A stretch of DNA of 64,000 nucleotides from CAZWCE01 sp964632505 (GCA_964632505.1 CAZWCE010000002.1:248001-312000); one strand, 5' to 3'. Positions 19,522-28,473 are shown, counted from the stretch's first letter. The notes: a model not told the origin generated them from the letters alone. Numbers and translations are program-made.

Positions 19522-21487
19522 CAGGAAGCCAAGAGTCGCCCGGAAGATCTCCGTCGGGATTTACGGACATACCGCCGCCGGCAAGACCCGCTTTCTTTAT
19601 CAATGGATCGATGGTTGGTATCGTTCCAAATCCGCCGATACGAATGAAGCTTGCCGAGAATTCCTGCAAACCATCGAAACGCAGATCGCCGAACACAACG
19701 CCCCTTTGGCGACTTCATCGCCTTTCGAAAAAATCACGGTTTGGATCCCCAACGCCCGTCATCAACACAAGTTCCTGAAGCATCTTCCCGATCAGGCGCG
19801 CCTGAAACTCGTGTTCCGCGATCTCCGCGGCGAGGCGCTCAGCAGGGAAATCGATCTTCTGAAAACCCGTGATCGGCAAACCCACATCGCCGGACAAGTG
19901 CGGCACTGCGACGGGTTCCTCTTTTTTTTCGATCCACTTTGTTCCGAACAGCCGGAACAGATCGATGCCCACCACGAAAAGGAATTGCAGCGGGCGAGAA
20001 CCTTCCTGCGGTACGTCCTCCGTGTTCGTGCAAACGACTACTTCCCGGTTCTTTTCGTGCAAACCCATCTCGATCAACTCGAGTCGGCCTCCCCGGAAAT
20101 CCAGCAAAAGGCGAGTGCCTGGTTCGACCGTCTTGAAGCGATGCTCCGGGAGGAGTACCGTCAGCTCCGGGACCATTATCCCGCGTCACTGCTGCGAGGT
20201 GACGACATTTTTTTGCAAATCTCTTCGGTCCGCGATCATGAGGAAGTGCTGCGACCGATCGAAAAGCTCCTCCAACTGCACGAGGCATCCCGGGAATTCA
20301 TTAAGAAAGACCGATCCTACGTCGGCGGCATCATCGTCGTCGTCTTCGTTCTGTCGCTGCTATTGACCGGTTTCCTCTATTGGCGCCGTGATGTCTCGGT
20401 TCCATATTCACCTATTTCGGAAATCACCCCGTCTGTCACCGAGGCCGACTTCCAAGAGCTTTTGGAGTCGTTGAATCATTTCGATCCCCAACAAGATCGC
20501 TCTGAGGATCGGCATATTTTTCGACGCGCCTTTTATATTCTGATGGATCCCGATCGAACGCATCACGCGCTTTCCGACAAACAACTCGAACAACTCACCG
20601 GTGCCTTCCGGAACGCCTCGGAGCACCTTCATCAGATTGTATACAGATCATCCGTTTCGCCGTCTCAACGTCGAAAAGCAGCGTCGATGCTCGACGGGGT
20701 GGGAGATGCCGAGCATCTTGCACCACTGCTTCCGAAGATCCAAACCGCACATTGGAAGCTGGCCGAAGAGGAAGCCGTCGCCACGCTCGAAGAAGTGCTC
20801 CGCCGACGCGCCATCGCCGGCTCAACGGCCGGGGAAACGCTCAAGGAACTCGTCGCCACACTGGACCACCTGGAACACGAATTCGCGAAGTTAGAGGTCT
20901 TTTCTCCCGAGCAGAGGAAAAACAAGTTGATCGACGAACTCCGCCTCACCCGCACCTTCCTGCTCGATCGACTGGAGGAAAAGGGATACCGGATTCGACT
21001 CGAGGTGATCGCCGCGAAATACTTCGGCCCGGAAGCCCCGCCCCCGGTGGGGAGCCTCGTCCTCATGCCCGGACGGCTGGATTCCCCGCCGAGCATCGCC
21101 CTCATCCCGGAAGGAAGCTCCTCCAAGTTGCGCACTCGTGAGGACGCCTATTCCATCGACATGCCTCTTGCGCAACAGGCCGTCCTCGAATGTTACCAAG
21201 CGGCCGGGGAGGACTGGAAACTGCTCGAAAAGTTCGACTTGAACACGATTCATTCGAAAGAAAAGTCCCTCGCTCCCTTGGGAATGCCCCTATTCATCCG
21301 GAACCAAGCGACGTATGAAATGAAGATCCAGACGCACGACTACGAAATCGAAATTCGCTTCCAGAACCGGAAATATCCTCTGACCGAGTTGGCGCTTCTC
21401 TGGAAAGCCATCCCGGAGCGCGATGCCGAGCCGGACTCTCCCCATTTGCCGGACTCTCCCCATTTGAATGAAGGCGAAACACCATGA
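19514..21487 (+). CDS. membrane-anchored P-loop GTPase-like protein
   Basis: 657 residues. An N-terminal nucleotide-binding domain has a P-loop GHTAAGKT (residues 18-25), a DLRG at 103-106 in the position of the DxxG switch II motif, and QTHLD (183-187) where GTPases carry NKxD or TKxD. Here Gln-Thr-His replaces Asn-Lys, so guanine specificity is uncertain. A single helix (about 271-291) follows a basic patch, then a long, largely helical C-terminal part (about 300-650) that would lie across the membrane. I cannot assign a named family; it recalls the TRAFAC-type GTPases. It overlaps its upstream neighbour by eight bases and its downstream neighbour by ATGA. The C-terminal end contains a tandem six-residue duplication. 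Confidence 0.7.
   Translation: MISRKPRVARKISVGIYGHTAAGKTRFLYQWIDGWYRSKSADTNEACREFLQTIETQIAEHNAPLATSSPFEKITVWIPNARHQHKFLKHLPDQARLKLVFRDLRGEALSREIDLLKTRDRQTHIAGQVRHCDGFLFFFDPLCSEQPEQIDAHHEKELQRARTFLRYVLRVRANDYFPVLFVQTHLDQLESASPEIQQKASAWFDRLEAMLREEYRQLRDHYPASLLRGDDIFLQISSVRDHEEVLRPIEKLLQLHEASREFIKKDRSYVGGIIVVVFVLSLLLTGFLYWRRDVSVPYSPISEITPSVTEADFQELLESLNHFDPQQDRSEDRHIFRRAFYILMDPDRTHHALSDKQLEQLTGAFRNASEHLHQIVYRSSVSPSQRRKAASMLDGVGDAEHLAPLLPKIQTAHWKLAEEEAVATLEEVLRRRAIAGSTAGETLKELVATLDHLEHEFAKLEVFSPEQRKNKLIDELRLTRTFLLDRLEEKGYRIRLEVIAAKYFGPEAPPPVGSLVLMPGRLDSPPSIALIPEGSSSKLRTREDAYSIDMPLAQQAVLECYQAAGEDWKLLEKFDLNTIHSKEKSLAPLGMPLFIRNQATYEMKIQTHDYEIEIRFQNRKYPLTELALLWKAIPERDAEPDSPHLPDSPHLNEGETP
21431..21466 (+). 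repeat. perfect tandem 18-bp duplication inside the GTPase-like gene
   Basis: CCGGACTCTCCCCATTTG occurs twice in a row without a mismatch (21431-21448, 21449-21466). It adds one extra PDSPHL unit to the C-terminus, about ten codons before the stop. Confidence 0.95.
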
Positions 21488-22248
21488 AACAGGCAAACGG
21501 TTACTTCTCGGTCGCCCGACAACCTGGAGAAGGCTATCGGGCCTTTCGACATGAAGGCTCGGATTCCTCCCTAGCGGAACAAGATGCCCTGGATCTGCTC
21601 GACCAGTTCCCACCGTCGACTCATGCCGCTTCCGTCGCGACCAAGGGGTTTCTGATCGAACCACGTAAGAAAAGGAATTGGCTGGTCCACGTGAGCCTCA
21701 GCCACGATGAGCGGGGCAACGTCGTCTTCAGCCAGTATTGGTATCGTCCTTTTTCAAAAGGCGGTCTCGGAAAGTGGGGCATCGCGATCGGTTTTCTGCT
21801 GGGGTGGATCGTATCGCTTCCTATCATATACTTCCGTACACACCATCCCGAAGCTTCCATGTCGCCGGATGCTTCCCCGCGTCGGGAAACACCGCCTCGT
21901 GAGGTTCCTCAGCCAGTGGTTTCTCCAGAGCCGAAGGAACAAGAGAGCCCTGCTTCCCATTTCGAGGAAATGGCTCACCAACAGCAGCAACTCCTCATCG
22001 TGTTGCAGAAAACTGTCGAGGTACGGCGGAAACTGCTCGACTTCATGACCCAAGAGAAGTTGGGATTTGTCAGCAAGGCGAATCCGCTGAAGGAAAATGC
22101 ATGGATCAAATTGGTCGCTATTTCGGAACGGGGACCTCCGCCAAAAACCGGGGAGGACTTGACAACCTACGATGGAAAGGCTCTGATAACCTTACTCGAA
22201 ACGCTGGATGATTTCGCCTCCCAAGAGTCTTTACCTGATGGACATTGA
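21484..22248 (+). CDS. single-pass membrane protein with central helix (unknown)
   Basis: 254 residues, not recognised. The N-terminal 95 residues look like a small cytosolic domain, then one helix (about 98-118, GIAIGFLLGWIVSLPIIYF). After it come a Pro/Glu-rich linker (about 125-155) and a helical C-terminal segment with a Gln/Leu-rich stretch (about 160-190). The start overlaps the GTPase-like stop as ATGA, which indicates coupled translation and a fixed ratio. It is the last gene of the set; 144 bp separate it from the aldolase gene. An adaptor between the GTPase-like protein and the envelope parts is possible but not shown. Confidence 0.65.
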   Translation: MKQANGYFSVARQPGEGYRAFRHEGSDSSLAEQDALDLLDQFPPSTHAASVATKGFLIEPRKKRNWLVHVSLSHDERGNVVFSQYWYRPFSKGGLGKWGIAIGFLLGWIVSLPIIYFRTHHPEASMSPDASPRRETPPREVPQPVVSPEPKEQESPASHFEEMAHQQQQLLIVLQKTVEVRRKLLDFMTQEKLGFVSKANPLKENAWIKLVAISERGPPPKTGEDLTTYDGKALITLLETLDDFASQESLPDGH

Positions 22249-22392
22249 GGGAAGGACGACCGTCTCATCGTTCGCTCGTCTTTTTCACTCTTTTCGGCCT
22301 CCGTACCCGAGACGACGTCGCTTGGCCCGAAGCTGAAAAACCGCACACAAATCCATCCATCCCTTATCAAGGAATTCAAGAAAGCCATCTCC

Positions 22393-23691
22393 ATGCCCTG
22401 CAAATCACGTTACCTGCATCCGCGCGACGAAATCATGCAAACCATGGAGCGGATTTATCACTATCGAATGACCACCACCTCGGGCGGCAACCTTTCGATT
22501 CGAGAACCGGGCGGCGACATCTGGATCACTCCGGCGGGGATCGACAAGGGAGCTCTCTCGCGCGACGATATCGTCTGCGTTCGTGCCGACGGCACCGTCG
22601 ACGGCCATCATCCTCCTTCTTCGGAATTCCCTTTTCACAAGGCGATCTATGAAGCCCGGCCCGATTTGGAGGGAATCGTTCACGCCCATCCGGTCGCCCT
22701 GGTCGCGTTCAGCGTGAGCAAAAAAATCCCCGATACCCGACTCTTCCATCAATCGCGGCACGTGTGCGGCGAAATCGGCTTCGCCCCTTATTCCCTGCCG
22801 GGAAGTGAGTCGCTCGGGAGCAACATCGCCGATGAATTTCATCAAGGACGCAACGCCGTGATCATGGAGAATCATGGCGTGGTCACCGGCGGACAACACT
22901 TGCAAGAGGCGTTCGAGCGGTTCGAAACACTCGAGTTCACCGCAAAAACCATCATCAAAGGCAGTCTTTTGGGAACGGTCCGATACCTCGACGATGCCGA
23001 AGTCCAACTGCCCCGAGACCATGCCAAAGTGCTGCCCGAATTTTCTCCGCCACCCCCCGATTCCCAAGAGAAAGAGATGCGACGTCAACTTTCTCAATTC
23101 GTCAAACGCGGCTACCAACAACGTTTGCTCATCAGCACCGAGGGCAGCTTTTCGGCGAGACTCGGAAACGACACCTTCCTGATCACTCCCTATCAGGTCG
23201 ATCGCAAAACACTCACCTCCGCCGAATTGGTGCTGGTGAAAAACGGAGCCGCCGAAGCAGGAAAGATCCCCAGTCGGGCGACAAGCAACCATCGGGCCAT
23301 TTATCAGAAGCATCCGTTTGTCGGTGCCGTCGTCAACGCCTATACCGTCAACGCTTCCGCGTTTTCGGTGACCGGAACACCTCTCGATACCCGGACGATT
23401 CCCGAGAGTTACCTTTTCCTTCGCCAGGTGGCCCGACTTTCCTACGGCGTTCAATTTCGCGATAGCGAAGCTCTGGCCGAGGCGATTTCCCAGAATACGC
23501 CCATCTGCCTTTTGGAAAACGACGGAGTTCTCGTCACCGGCAAAAACATTCTCGACACATTCGATCGTCTCGAAGTCCTGGAATCCACCGCCGAAGCGAT
23601 CATCAACAGTCGGCCCTTGGGTGAGATCGCCCCGATGTCCCAAAAGGTAATCGAGGAGCTCGAACTTGCCTTTTTCCCAAAAGCTCCGTAG
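22393..23691 (+). CDS. tandem class II aldolase/adducin-domain protein
   Basis: 432 residues with two aldolase II domains in a row (about 8-210 and 230-425). The first has a full metal site: SEFPFH, HAHPVALVAF and ENHGVV, as in fuculose-phosphate aldolase-like enzymes, so it may act on a sugar phosphate or related hydroxy compound. In the second domain the matching segments read SNHRAIY, NAYTVNASAF and ENDGVL: the HxH pair and the last His are lost, so this half is unlikely to bind the metal in the same way and is probably structural. The ATG at 22393 follows AAGGA at a rather long distance; the Met at about residue 15 is a possible alternative. Substrate unknown. Confidence 0.83.
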   Translation: MPCKSRYLHPRDEIMQTMERIYHYRMTTTSGGNLSIREPGGDIWITPAGIDKGALSRDDIVCVRADGTVDGHHPPSSEFPFHKAIYEARPDLEGIVHAHPVALVAFSVSKKIPDTRLFHQSRHVCGEIGFAPYSLPGSESLGSNIADEFHQGRNAVIMENHGVVTGGQHLQEAFERFETLEFTAKTIIKGSLLGTVRYLDDAEVQLPRDHAKVLPEFSPPPPDSQEKEMRRQLSQFVKRGYQQRLLISTEGSFSARLGNDTFLITPYQVDRKTLTSAELVLVKNGAAEAGKIPSRATSNHRAIYQKHPFVGAVVNAYTVNASAFSVTGTPLDTRTIPESYLFLRQVARLSYGVQFRDSEALAEAISQNTPICLLENDGVLVTGKNILDTFDRLEVLESTAEAIINSRPLGEIAPMSQKVIEELELAFFPKAP

Positions 23692-23694
23692 AAT
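23666..23694 (+). promoter_or_regulatory. putative promoter for the transglutaminase gene
   Basis: TTGCCT (23666-23671), 17 bases, TAGAAT (23689-23694). It lies across the end of the aldolase gene, 74 bp before the next start. Confidence 0.45.
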
Positions 23695-23768
23695 GAAACG
23701 GATAGCGCGAGCAGGATGATCTTCGCCATCCCCGTCCACCATTTCTTCTCTCGTGAGATTGCACCGCC

Positions 23769-24878
23769 ATGGCCGAGCAACAAACGCGCCGCTCCTTTCT
23801 CCTTCAATGCACCGCCGGCACCACTTTCTTGACGACTCCGCCTCTCCGGCAAATGATCGGCGAAAAGGCGATGGCGTCGCCTCCGAGGCAAAAGGTTTCC
23901 GAAACGAAGTCGGTCGTTCGATCACCAAATTTCCAGCGATTTTCCGTCCGCCATCGTGGCACGATCATCAATCGGAAGGCCGATTTGACCAGCTTGGAGT
24001 TGTGGCTCCCGGTTCCTTTGAATCATCGAGAACAGCAAGTCGAATCGTTTTCGATGTCGCCGAAAGTGCCGCTGTTCCTCGACCCGCATCGCCGCTTCGC
24101 CGTCGCTCGAATGTATCGATCTCGGAATCTTCCCAATCCGGGAGAGACGGTTCAATTAGAGATCAACTACGAACTTCTCTCGCGAGCGATCCAGGTCGAC
24201 ACGAAACGAGCGAGCGAATTCTCCTTCGGCGAATATCCCGAAGAAGTGCGTGATTCGGTCTTCTTGAAACCGGAGTCCAAAGTGGAAAGCCGTTCGCGGG
24301 AGATCCGGCAAGCCGCCGATAAGCTGAGAGGGGCTTCGTCCACTCCCTGGGAAACGGCTTTGAAGATTTATCATTGGATCCTCGAACAGACCGATTACCA
24401 GCTCATCGAAGGGTTCGGAGGCGCCCGATATTGCCTGGCCAATCGACACGGCGAATGCGGCGACTACAGCGCCCTGTTCGTGGCCCTTTGCCGCGTGCTG
24501 GGGATTCCCGCCCGCGGAGTGATCGGCGCCTGGGCCGACGGCACCGATCAATGGCACGTTTGGGCGGAATTCATGCTCCCGAGTGGGGACTGGATTCCCG
24601 TGGATCTTTCGATCGGTGACGACGCCCGCTTTCCCGAACGCCATTTCGGCATGCTTGAGCCGAAACGCATCGTGTTGGCGAAATCATTTGATATTGTTTT
24701 GGCCAAGGTCGAGCAAGGGCACAAGAAGCTGAAATTCCTGCAATCCGGAGCGTTTTATTACCACGCCCGACAGATCAGCGAACCTCCACGGACGGAGTTT
24801 CATTTGGAATCCGAACTGACCCGAGATGCGGAAAGCAACATCGGTCAAACATCCTCTAAACTCCAGGGAGCCCGGTAG
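23769..24878 (+). CDS. exported transglutaminase-like cysteine protease
   Basis: 369 residues. The N-terminus has a twin-arginine pattern (TRRSFLLQ) and a short apolar stretch, suggesting export. The transglutaminase core carries the triad Cys230 (GECGDYSALF), His263 (QWHVWAEF) and Asp279 (PVDLS) in the right order and spacing. The region before it (about 55-150) looks like the beta domain often found ahead of this core. Such proteins are usually proteases or amidases on peptides or cell-wall material in planctomycetes and related bacteria; the substrate is unknown. Its last 34 bp overlap the 3' end of the opposite-strand oxidoreductase gene. Confidence 0.82.
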   Translation: MAEQQTRRSFLLQCTAGTTFLTTPPLRQMIGEKAMASPPRQKVSETKSVVRSPNFQRFSVRHRGTIINRKADLTSLELWLPVPLNHREQQVESFSMSPKVPLFLDPHRRFAVARMYRSRNLPNPGETVQLEINYELLSRAIQVDTKRASEFSFGEYPEEVRDSVFLKPESKVESRSREIRQAADKLRGASSTPWETALKIYHWILEQTDYQLIEGFGGARYCLANRHGECGDYSALFVALCRVLGIPARGVIGAWADGTDQWHVWAEFMLPSGDWIPVDLSIGDDARFPERHFGMLEPKRIVLAKSFDIVLAKVEQGHKKLKFLQSGAFYYHARQISEPPRTEFHLESELTRDAESNIGQTSSKLQGAR

Positions 24879-26185
24879 GGCCGACGGAGCATCGACGCCG
24901 CTTCCGGATCGCCGACAATCTCTTCCTTTTCCGGATCCCAGCGTATCTTCCGCTTCAACCGCATGGCGATATTCCCGAGATGGCAGATGGAAACCGTCCG
25001 ATAGCCCGCCTCGACCGGTTCAATCGGGTCGACGCCCGCCTTCACCGCGTCGATGAAGTTGCGATAGTGGTTGTCGCTCACCGGTAGATGGATTTCATCG
25101 TCTCCGATGACCGAATCCTTGATCGACTCCGGCTCGCAGAGAATCTTATTGTACTGATATTCAATCCAGCCCTCGGTTCCCTCGAATCGGGCTCCGAATC
25201 CCGGATCCTGCGTTCGGCAGATCAGTTCGATGCCGTCGGCATGGCGAGCGCGAAAACTCGTGTGTGTCGCCGTATTCCAGAGACTTCCCTCGGAAGGCCA
25301 CTGGGAACCGGTATCCTCGAATTCGACCGGCCCGGTGCCGTCCTTGCCCAAGACCCATTGAACGATGTCGTTGGAATGATGCCCCGTGTTGGTCACCTGC
25401 CCGCCGGAGTAATCGAGAATGAAGCGGAAGCGATAAAAGCATCGATCGACGTGATAAGGCTCTTTCGGTGCCGGTCCCAACCACATATCGTAGTTGAATC
25501 CCTCCGGTACGGGCATCGGCTTCCAGTCGACGCCTGGCCCCGCCCCGTTGGAGTTGACGATGGCGGTGGCTCGTTCCACCTTGCCGATACGACCGTTGCG
25601 AACCAATTCCGCGACCCGGCGAACTACCGGATTACTGCGATATTGGCTACCCGTTTGCAAAACGACATTATATTTGCGAACCGCTTTGACCATTTGTTGG
25701 CCATCGTGAACCGTCAAGGAAAGCGGTTTCTGACAGTAGATCGCCTTGCCCGCCTTCGCCGCCATGCAGGTCATTAGCGCATGCCAATGATCGGGCGTGA
25801 CGATCATGACCGCGTCGATGTCCGAACGCCCCAGTACTTCCCGGAAATCTTCGTAAGCATCGCATCCATGGTAATGGGCATTGCCGGTCTTTTCGGCGTA
25901 ATATTCGTTCACCTCTTTCTGGACCGGAACTCTCCCTCGATGGTGCTCGGGGATACGATATTCACGGCCAGCTCGATTCACATCGCAAACGGCCACCAAC
26001 TGGGTATCGTCCAATGCCATCATGCGAGGAGCGTCGGCCCGAGATTGATTCCCACAACCGATCAACCCGACGTTTACCCGCTCACTCGGCGGATTCTTTC
26101 CCATCACCGAGCCCGGCACCAATGCGGGAAGCGCCAACGAAAAGGCCGAGGTCTTCAGGAAGCGGCGTCGCGATACAGAAGGCAT
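24845..26185 (-). CDS. Tat-exported Gfo/Idh/MocA family oxidoreductase
   Basis: 446 residues. A twin-arginine signal (SRRRFLK, then an apolar stretch to about 30) sends a folded, NAD(P)-containing protein across the membrane. The Rossmann motif is GLIGCGNQ. The family's EKP dinucleotide motif reads QKP here (IYCQKPLSL): the lysine is kept, the acidic residue is not. A C-terminal domain with WVLGKDGTGP fits the planctomycete branch. The start at 26185 has TGGAG about nine bases upstream and puts the Tat motif at the N-terminus. It converges with, and overlaps by 34 bp, the transglutaminase gene. Probable role: oxidation or reduction of a sugar or cyclitol outside the cytosol. Confidence 0.88.
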   Translation of the reverse strand: MPSVSRRRFLKTSAFSLALPALVPGSVMGKNPPSERVNVGLIGCGNQSRADAPRMMALDDTQLVAVCDVNRAGREYRIPEHHRGRVPVQKEVNEYYAEKTGNAHYHGCDAYEDFREVLGRSDIDAVMIVTPDHWHALMTCMAAKAGKAIYCQKPLSLTVHDGQQMVKAVRKYNVVLQTGSQYRSNPVVRRVAELVRNGRIGKVERATAIVNSNGAGPGVDWKPMPVPEGFNYDMWLGPAPKEPYHVDRCFYRFRFILDYSGGQVTNTGHHSNDIVQWVLGKDGTGPVEFEDTGSQWPSEGSLWNTATHTSFRARHADGIELICRTQDPGFGARFEGTEGWIEYQYNKILCEPESIKDSVIGDDEIHLPVSDNHYRNFIDAVKAGVDPIEPVEAGYRTVSICHLGNIAMRLKRKIRWDPEKEEIVGDPEAASMLRRPYRAPWSLEDV

Positions 26186-26252
26186 GATATTGCTCCATTC
26201 AGTTGAATTCCCTGTGTTCCACTCGTGGTGGGTGTTTTCGATTCCAAACCCC

Positions 26253-26282
26253 ATTTTAACCGATCGCCCCGAGAAGAATCAA
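26253..26282 (-). promoter_or_regulatory. putative promoter for the minus-strand oxidoreductase
   Basis: Read on the minus strand: TTGATT (26282-26277), 18 bases, TAAAAT (26258-26253), about 68 bp before the start codon. Confidence 0.5.
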
Positions 26283-26418
26283 CACGCGATCGTTCAATTA
26301 CAAAAAGTGCGTGTCGAATCCACTTTGCGGATTTATAAGAACCCGGCTCTTTTCAATCGGTCGCGTCGCATCAGTGGATCGAGTATCTCCATGTAGGGAC
26401 CCGGCGGCAATTCTTTTT

Positions 26419-26447
26419 TTGCGACCATGAACAGCATCATTTATAAT
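26419..26447 (+). promoter_or_regulatory. putative promoter for the FAD oxidoreductase
   Basis: TTGCGA (26419-26424), exactly 17 bases, TATAAT (26442-26447), 80 bp before the start. Perfect -10 and four of six at -35. Confidence 0.65.
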
Positions 26448-26527
26448 GGAGTTGCCTCCTTGGGAAAGCTCAATGGATAGGCGAGGGACAAGGACTCGAG
26501 AATCATCAGAAAAAGAGGTGCCAAAAG

Positions 26528-27892
26528 ATGAAACGCCGCGATTTCATGAAGACGATGGGAATTTCTCCTCTTGCCGCCGGCTTGACCGGAAGCGCGGCAT
26601 GTTCGCAGAGTTCGGCTGCCGCAGCATCGCAGGAACCCGCTGCCGAGGAGATCACGTGGACACGGAAGATTCCGGTTGCCTACCAGGCCGACATCGCCGT
26701 AATGGGAGGGGGCATCGCGGGAGTCTCGGCTGCATGTGCGGCGGCCAAATCGGGTGCCGAAGTGATTTTGGTCGAAAGGTTCGCCGTCACCGGAGGCGTG
26801 CTCACGACCGGAGGCGTTGCGAACTTCTGCGGACAGATGACGGGCCAAGGAGAGATTTTCGATGAAATCGTCGCCGCCCTTCGAAAATGGAAGGCCCTGG
26901 GGCATGGTGGCAGCACCTGTTTCCACTACGAAATCTTTGCGATCGTTCTTCAGGAGCTTCTTCAAAAGTACGGCGTGAAAGTGCTCTTGCACACCCGACT
27001 GGTCGATGCAAATGTCGAGGAAGATGGAACGATCAAAGAATGCATCGTCTGCGGCAAGAGTGGCCCTGAAGCGATTCGCGCCCGACAGTTTCTCGATACC
27101 ACCGGCGACGGCGATTTGGCCCGTTACTGCGGCTTTTCCACGATGAAGGGCGGCCCGAGTGGTTACCAATTACCGATGTCGATGATGTACTTCATCCGTC
27201 ACGTTGAGCCTTCGGAGGCTACGCCGCATTTGCCGGAAGGAGTTTTCGATCCGATTCTGGAAAAGGAAGACCTCCCGATGACGAGTATTTGGCCCGACGG
27301 CCCTGGCGGCAACGCCATCAAGATCAAGATCCCCATGTTCGACGCCACCGATACCGAGAGTCTAACCCAGGCGGAAATCGAAGGACGTCGACGCATGATG
27401 GAAGTGCTCGACTTTCACCAACGGCAAGAAAACCGCCCTTGGTTACTGGATCATTGCAGTCCGATCATCGGCATTCGTGAAGGCTGTCGGATCAGGGGGG
27501 ATTATGTTCTCCGAGTCGACGATCTTCGGCAGGGCAGGGCGTTCGAAGACGGAATTGCTCGGGGAACTTTTTATCTAGACGGACACAAACCCGATGATGA
27601 CAAGCGTACTTACATCCTCCCGAAAGACGAACTGGCCGTTCCGCCCTACCAGATTCCGCTACGGTGCCTGATTGCCAAGGACAGCAAGAACTTGATGATG
27701 GCGGGACGATGCTTTTCCGCGGATCAGCTGGCTCTTTCTTCGGCTCGAGTGAGCACCACCGGCTCGATGATGGGACAAGCGGCGGGGATCGCAGCCGCGC
27801 AATGCAGCGAGAAGAAATGCAATCCGCGGGATCTCGACCCGGAAGCGATTCGTCGAATCATCCTTGAGCGAGGAGGCCAACTCGAAGTCTAA
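26528..27892 (+). CDS. exported FAD-dependent oxidoreductase
   Basis: 454 residues. The N-terminus MKRRDFMKTMG is Tat-like and is followed by a short apolar stretch ending in SAAC, which could be an imperfect lipobox. The FAD-binding Rossmann motif is MGGGIAGVSAA (about 58-68), followed by the usual glutamate of the second strand (LVERF) and a GGVLTTGG loop. LDTTGDGDLA and the C-terminal GRCFSADQLA ... GSMMGQAAG segments are typical of the FAD_oxidored family common in planctomycetes. GAGGTG lies about eight bases before the start. Substrate unknown; a role in handling sugars or polymers outside the cytosol is inferred from the exported oxidoreductase next to it. Confidence 0.87.
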   Translation: MKRRDFMKTMGISPLAAGLTGSAACSQSSAAAASQEPAAEEITWTRKIPVAYQADIAVMGGGIAGVSAACAAAKSGAEVILVERFAVTGGVLTTGGVANFCGQMTGQGEIFDEIVAALRKWKALGHGGSTCFHYEIFAIVLQELLQKYGVKVLLHTRLVDANVEEDGTIKECIVCGKSGPEAIRARQFLDTTGDGDLARYCGFSTMKGGPSGYQLPMSMMYFIRHVEPSEATPHLPEGVFDPILEKEDLPMTSIWPDGPGGNAIKIKIPMFDATDTESLTQAEIEGRRRMMEVLDFHQRQENRPWLLDHCSPIIGIREGCRIRGDYVLRVDDLRQGRAFEDGIARGTFYLDGHKPDDDKRTYILPKDELAVPPYQIPLRCLIAKDSKNLMMAGRCFSADQLALSSARVSTTGSMMGQAAGIAAAQCSEKKCNPRDLDPEAIRRIILERGGQLEV

Positions 27893-28005
27893 CACCGTCT
27901 CCACTGAAATGCGTAGACAGGATTCCACCTGCAAAAATCGGCACGAGAGGCATCACCGTTGTATTAGGTGCAATCAAAAATCGGAGTGGCGTGAAAAGGG
28001 AAAGA

Positions 28006-28473
28006 CTATTTTCCGTTTTTCTTTTCCGCTGATCCTTCTTTGAGCAAATCGAGTTTGGCCTGTGCCTCCCGCTTTCCAATTCCCCGCAACGAGGCCAGTG
28101 TGGCCAACTGTTGCTTCATCGGCCGGCTCAAACCATGTTCCCAATTATAAATCGTCTGCTGGGAAACGCCCACCAAGCGCGCGTACTCGGCGGCGGAAAA
28201 GCCTAAGCGATCCCTTTGAGCCTTCACCGACCGCGGCGAGAAACGAATATCATCGGCGACTTCCGGATTGGGCTCCGGCTGAGAAATCCGCTTCTTCTCT
28301 TGGGATTCGAGGAAGGAAATACGCTTCTCCTGACGAGCAACGATGCGTTTCAGCCTCGCGATGTCCTGACGAAATCCCGTTACACTCTTCTTGGTCGTTT
28401 CCAGCTGCGTCTTCACCTCTTTTTTGGCCAGACGCCGAATTTCTTCCTTAAGGGTTGCGGCTAGATTGGGCAT
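28006..28473 (-). CDS. small HTH (XRE-type) regulator with coiled-coil N-terminus
   Basis: 155 residues. Residues 1-65 are rich in Lys, Glu and Arg with heptad-like spacing, probably a coiled coil for dimerisation. The C-terminal half (about 85-145) contains a Cro/XRE helix-turn-helix: SAAEYARLVGVSQQTIYNWE, with the recognition helix at SQQTIYNWE. The start at 28473 has AAAGGA seven bases upstream; ten further codons upstream lack such a site. It is a single gene with its own promoter-like site and faces a long AT-rich region, which it may regulate. Target genes are unknown. Confidence 0.8.
   Translation of the reverse strand: MPNLAATLKEEIRRLAKKEVKTQLETTKKSVTGFRQDIARLKRIVARQEKRISFLESQEKKRISQPEPNPEVADDIRFSPRSVKAQRDRLGFSAAEYARLVGVSQQTIYNWEHGLSRPMKQQLATLASLRGIGKREAQAKLDLLKEGSAEKKNGK

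Larger units (their letters stand above)
26186..26527. other. 342-bp divergent promoter region
   Basis: Lies between the minus-strand oxidoreductase and the plus-strand FAD protein. It holds one promoter-like site for each direction (listed separately). I see nothing else convincing; a short GCGTCGCATC string near 26363 resembles the start of the palindromic repeats but has no second arm. Confidence 0.5.

Noticed and set aside
26363..26380. GCGTCGCATC string like the start of the palindromic elements
   Set aside because: No second arm, core or right end nearby; ten matching bases alone are not enough.
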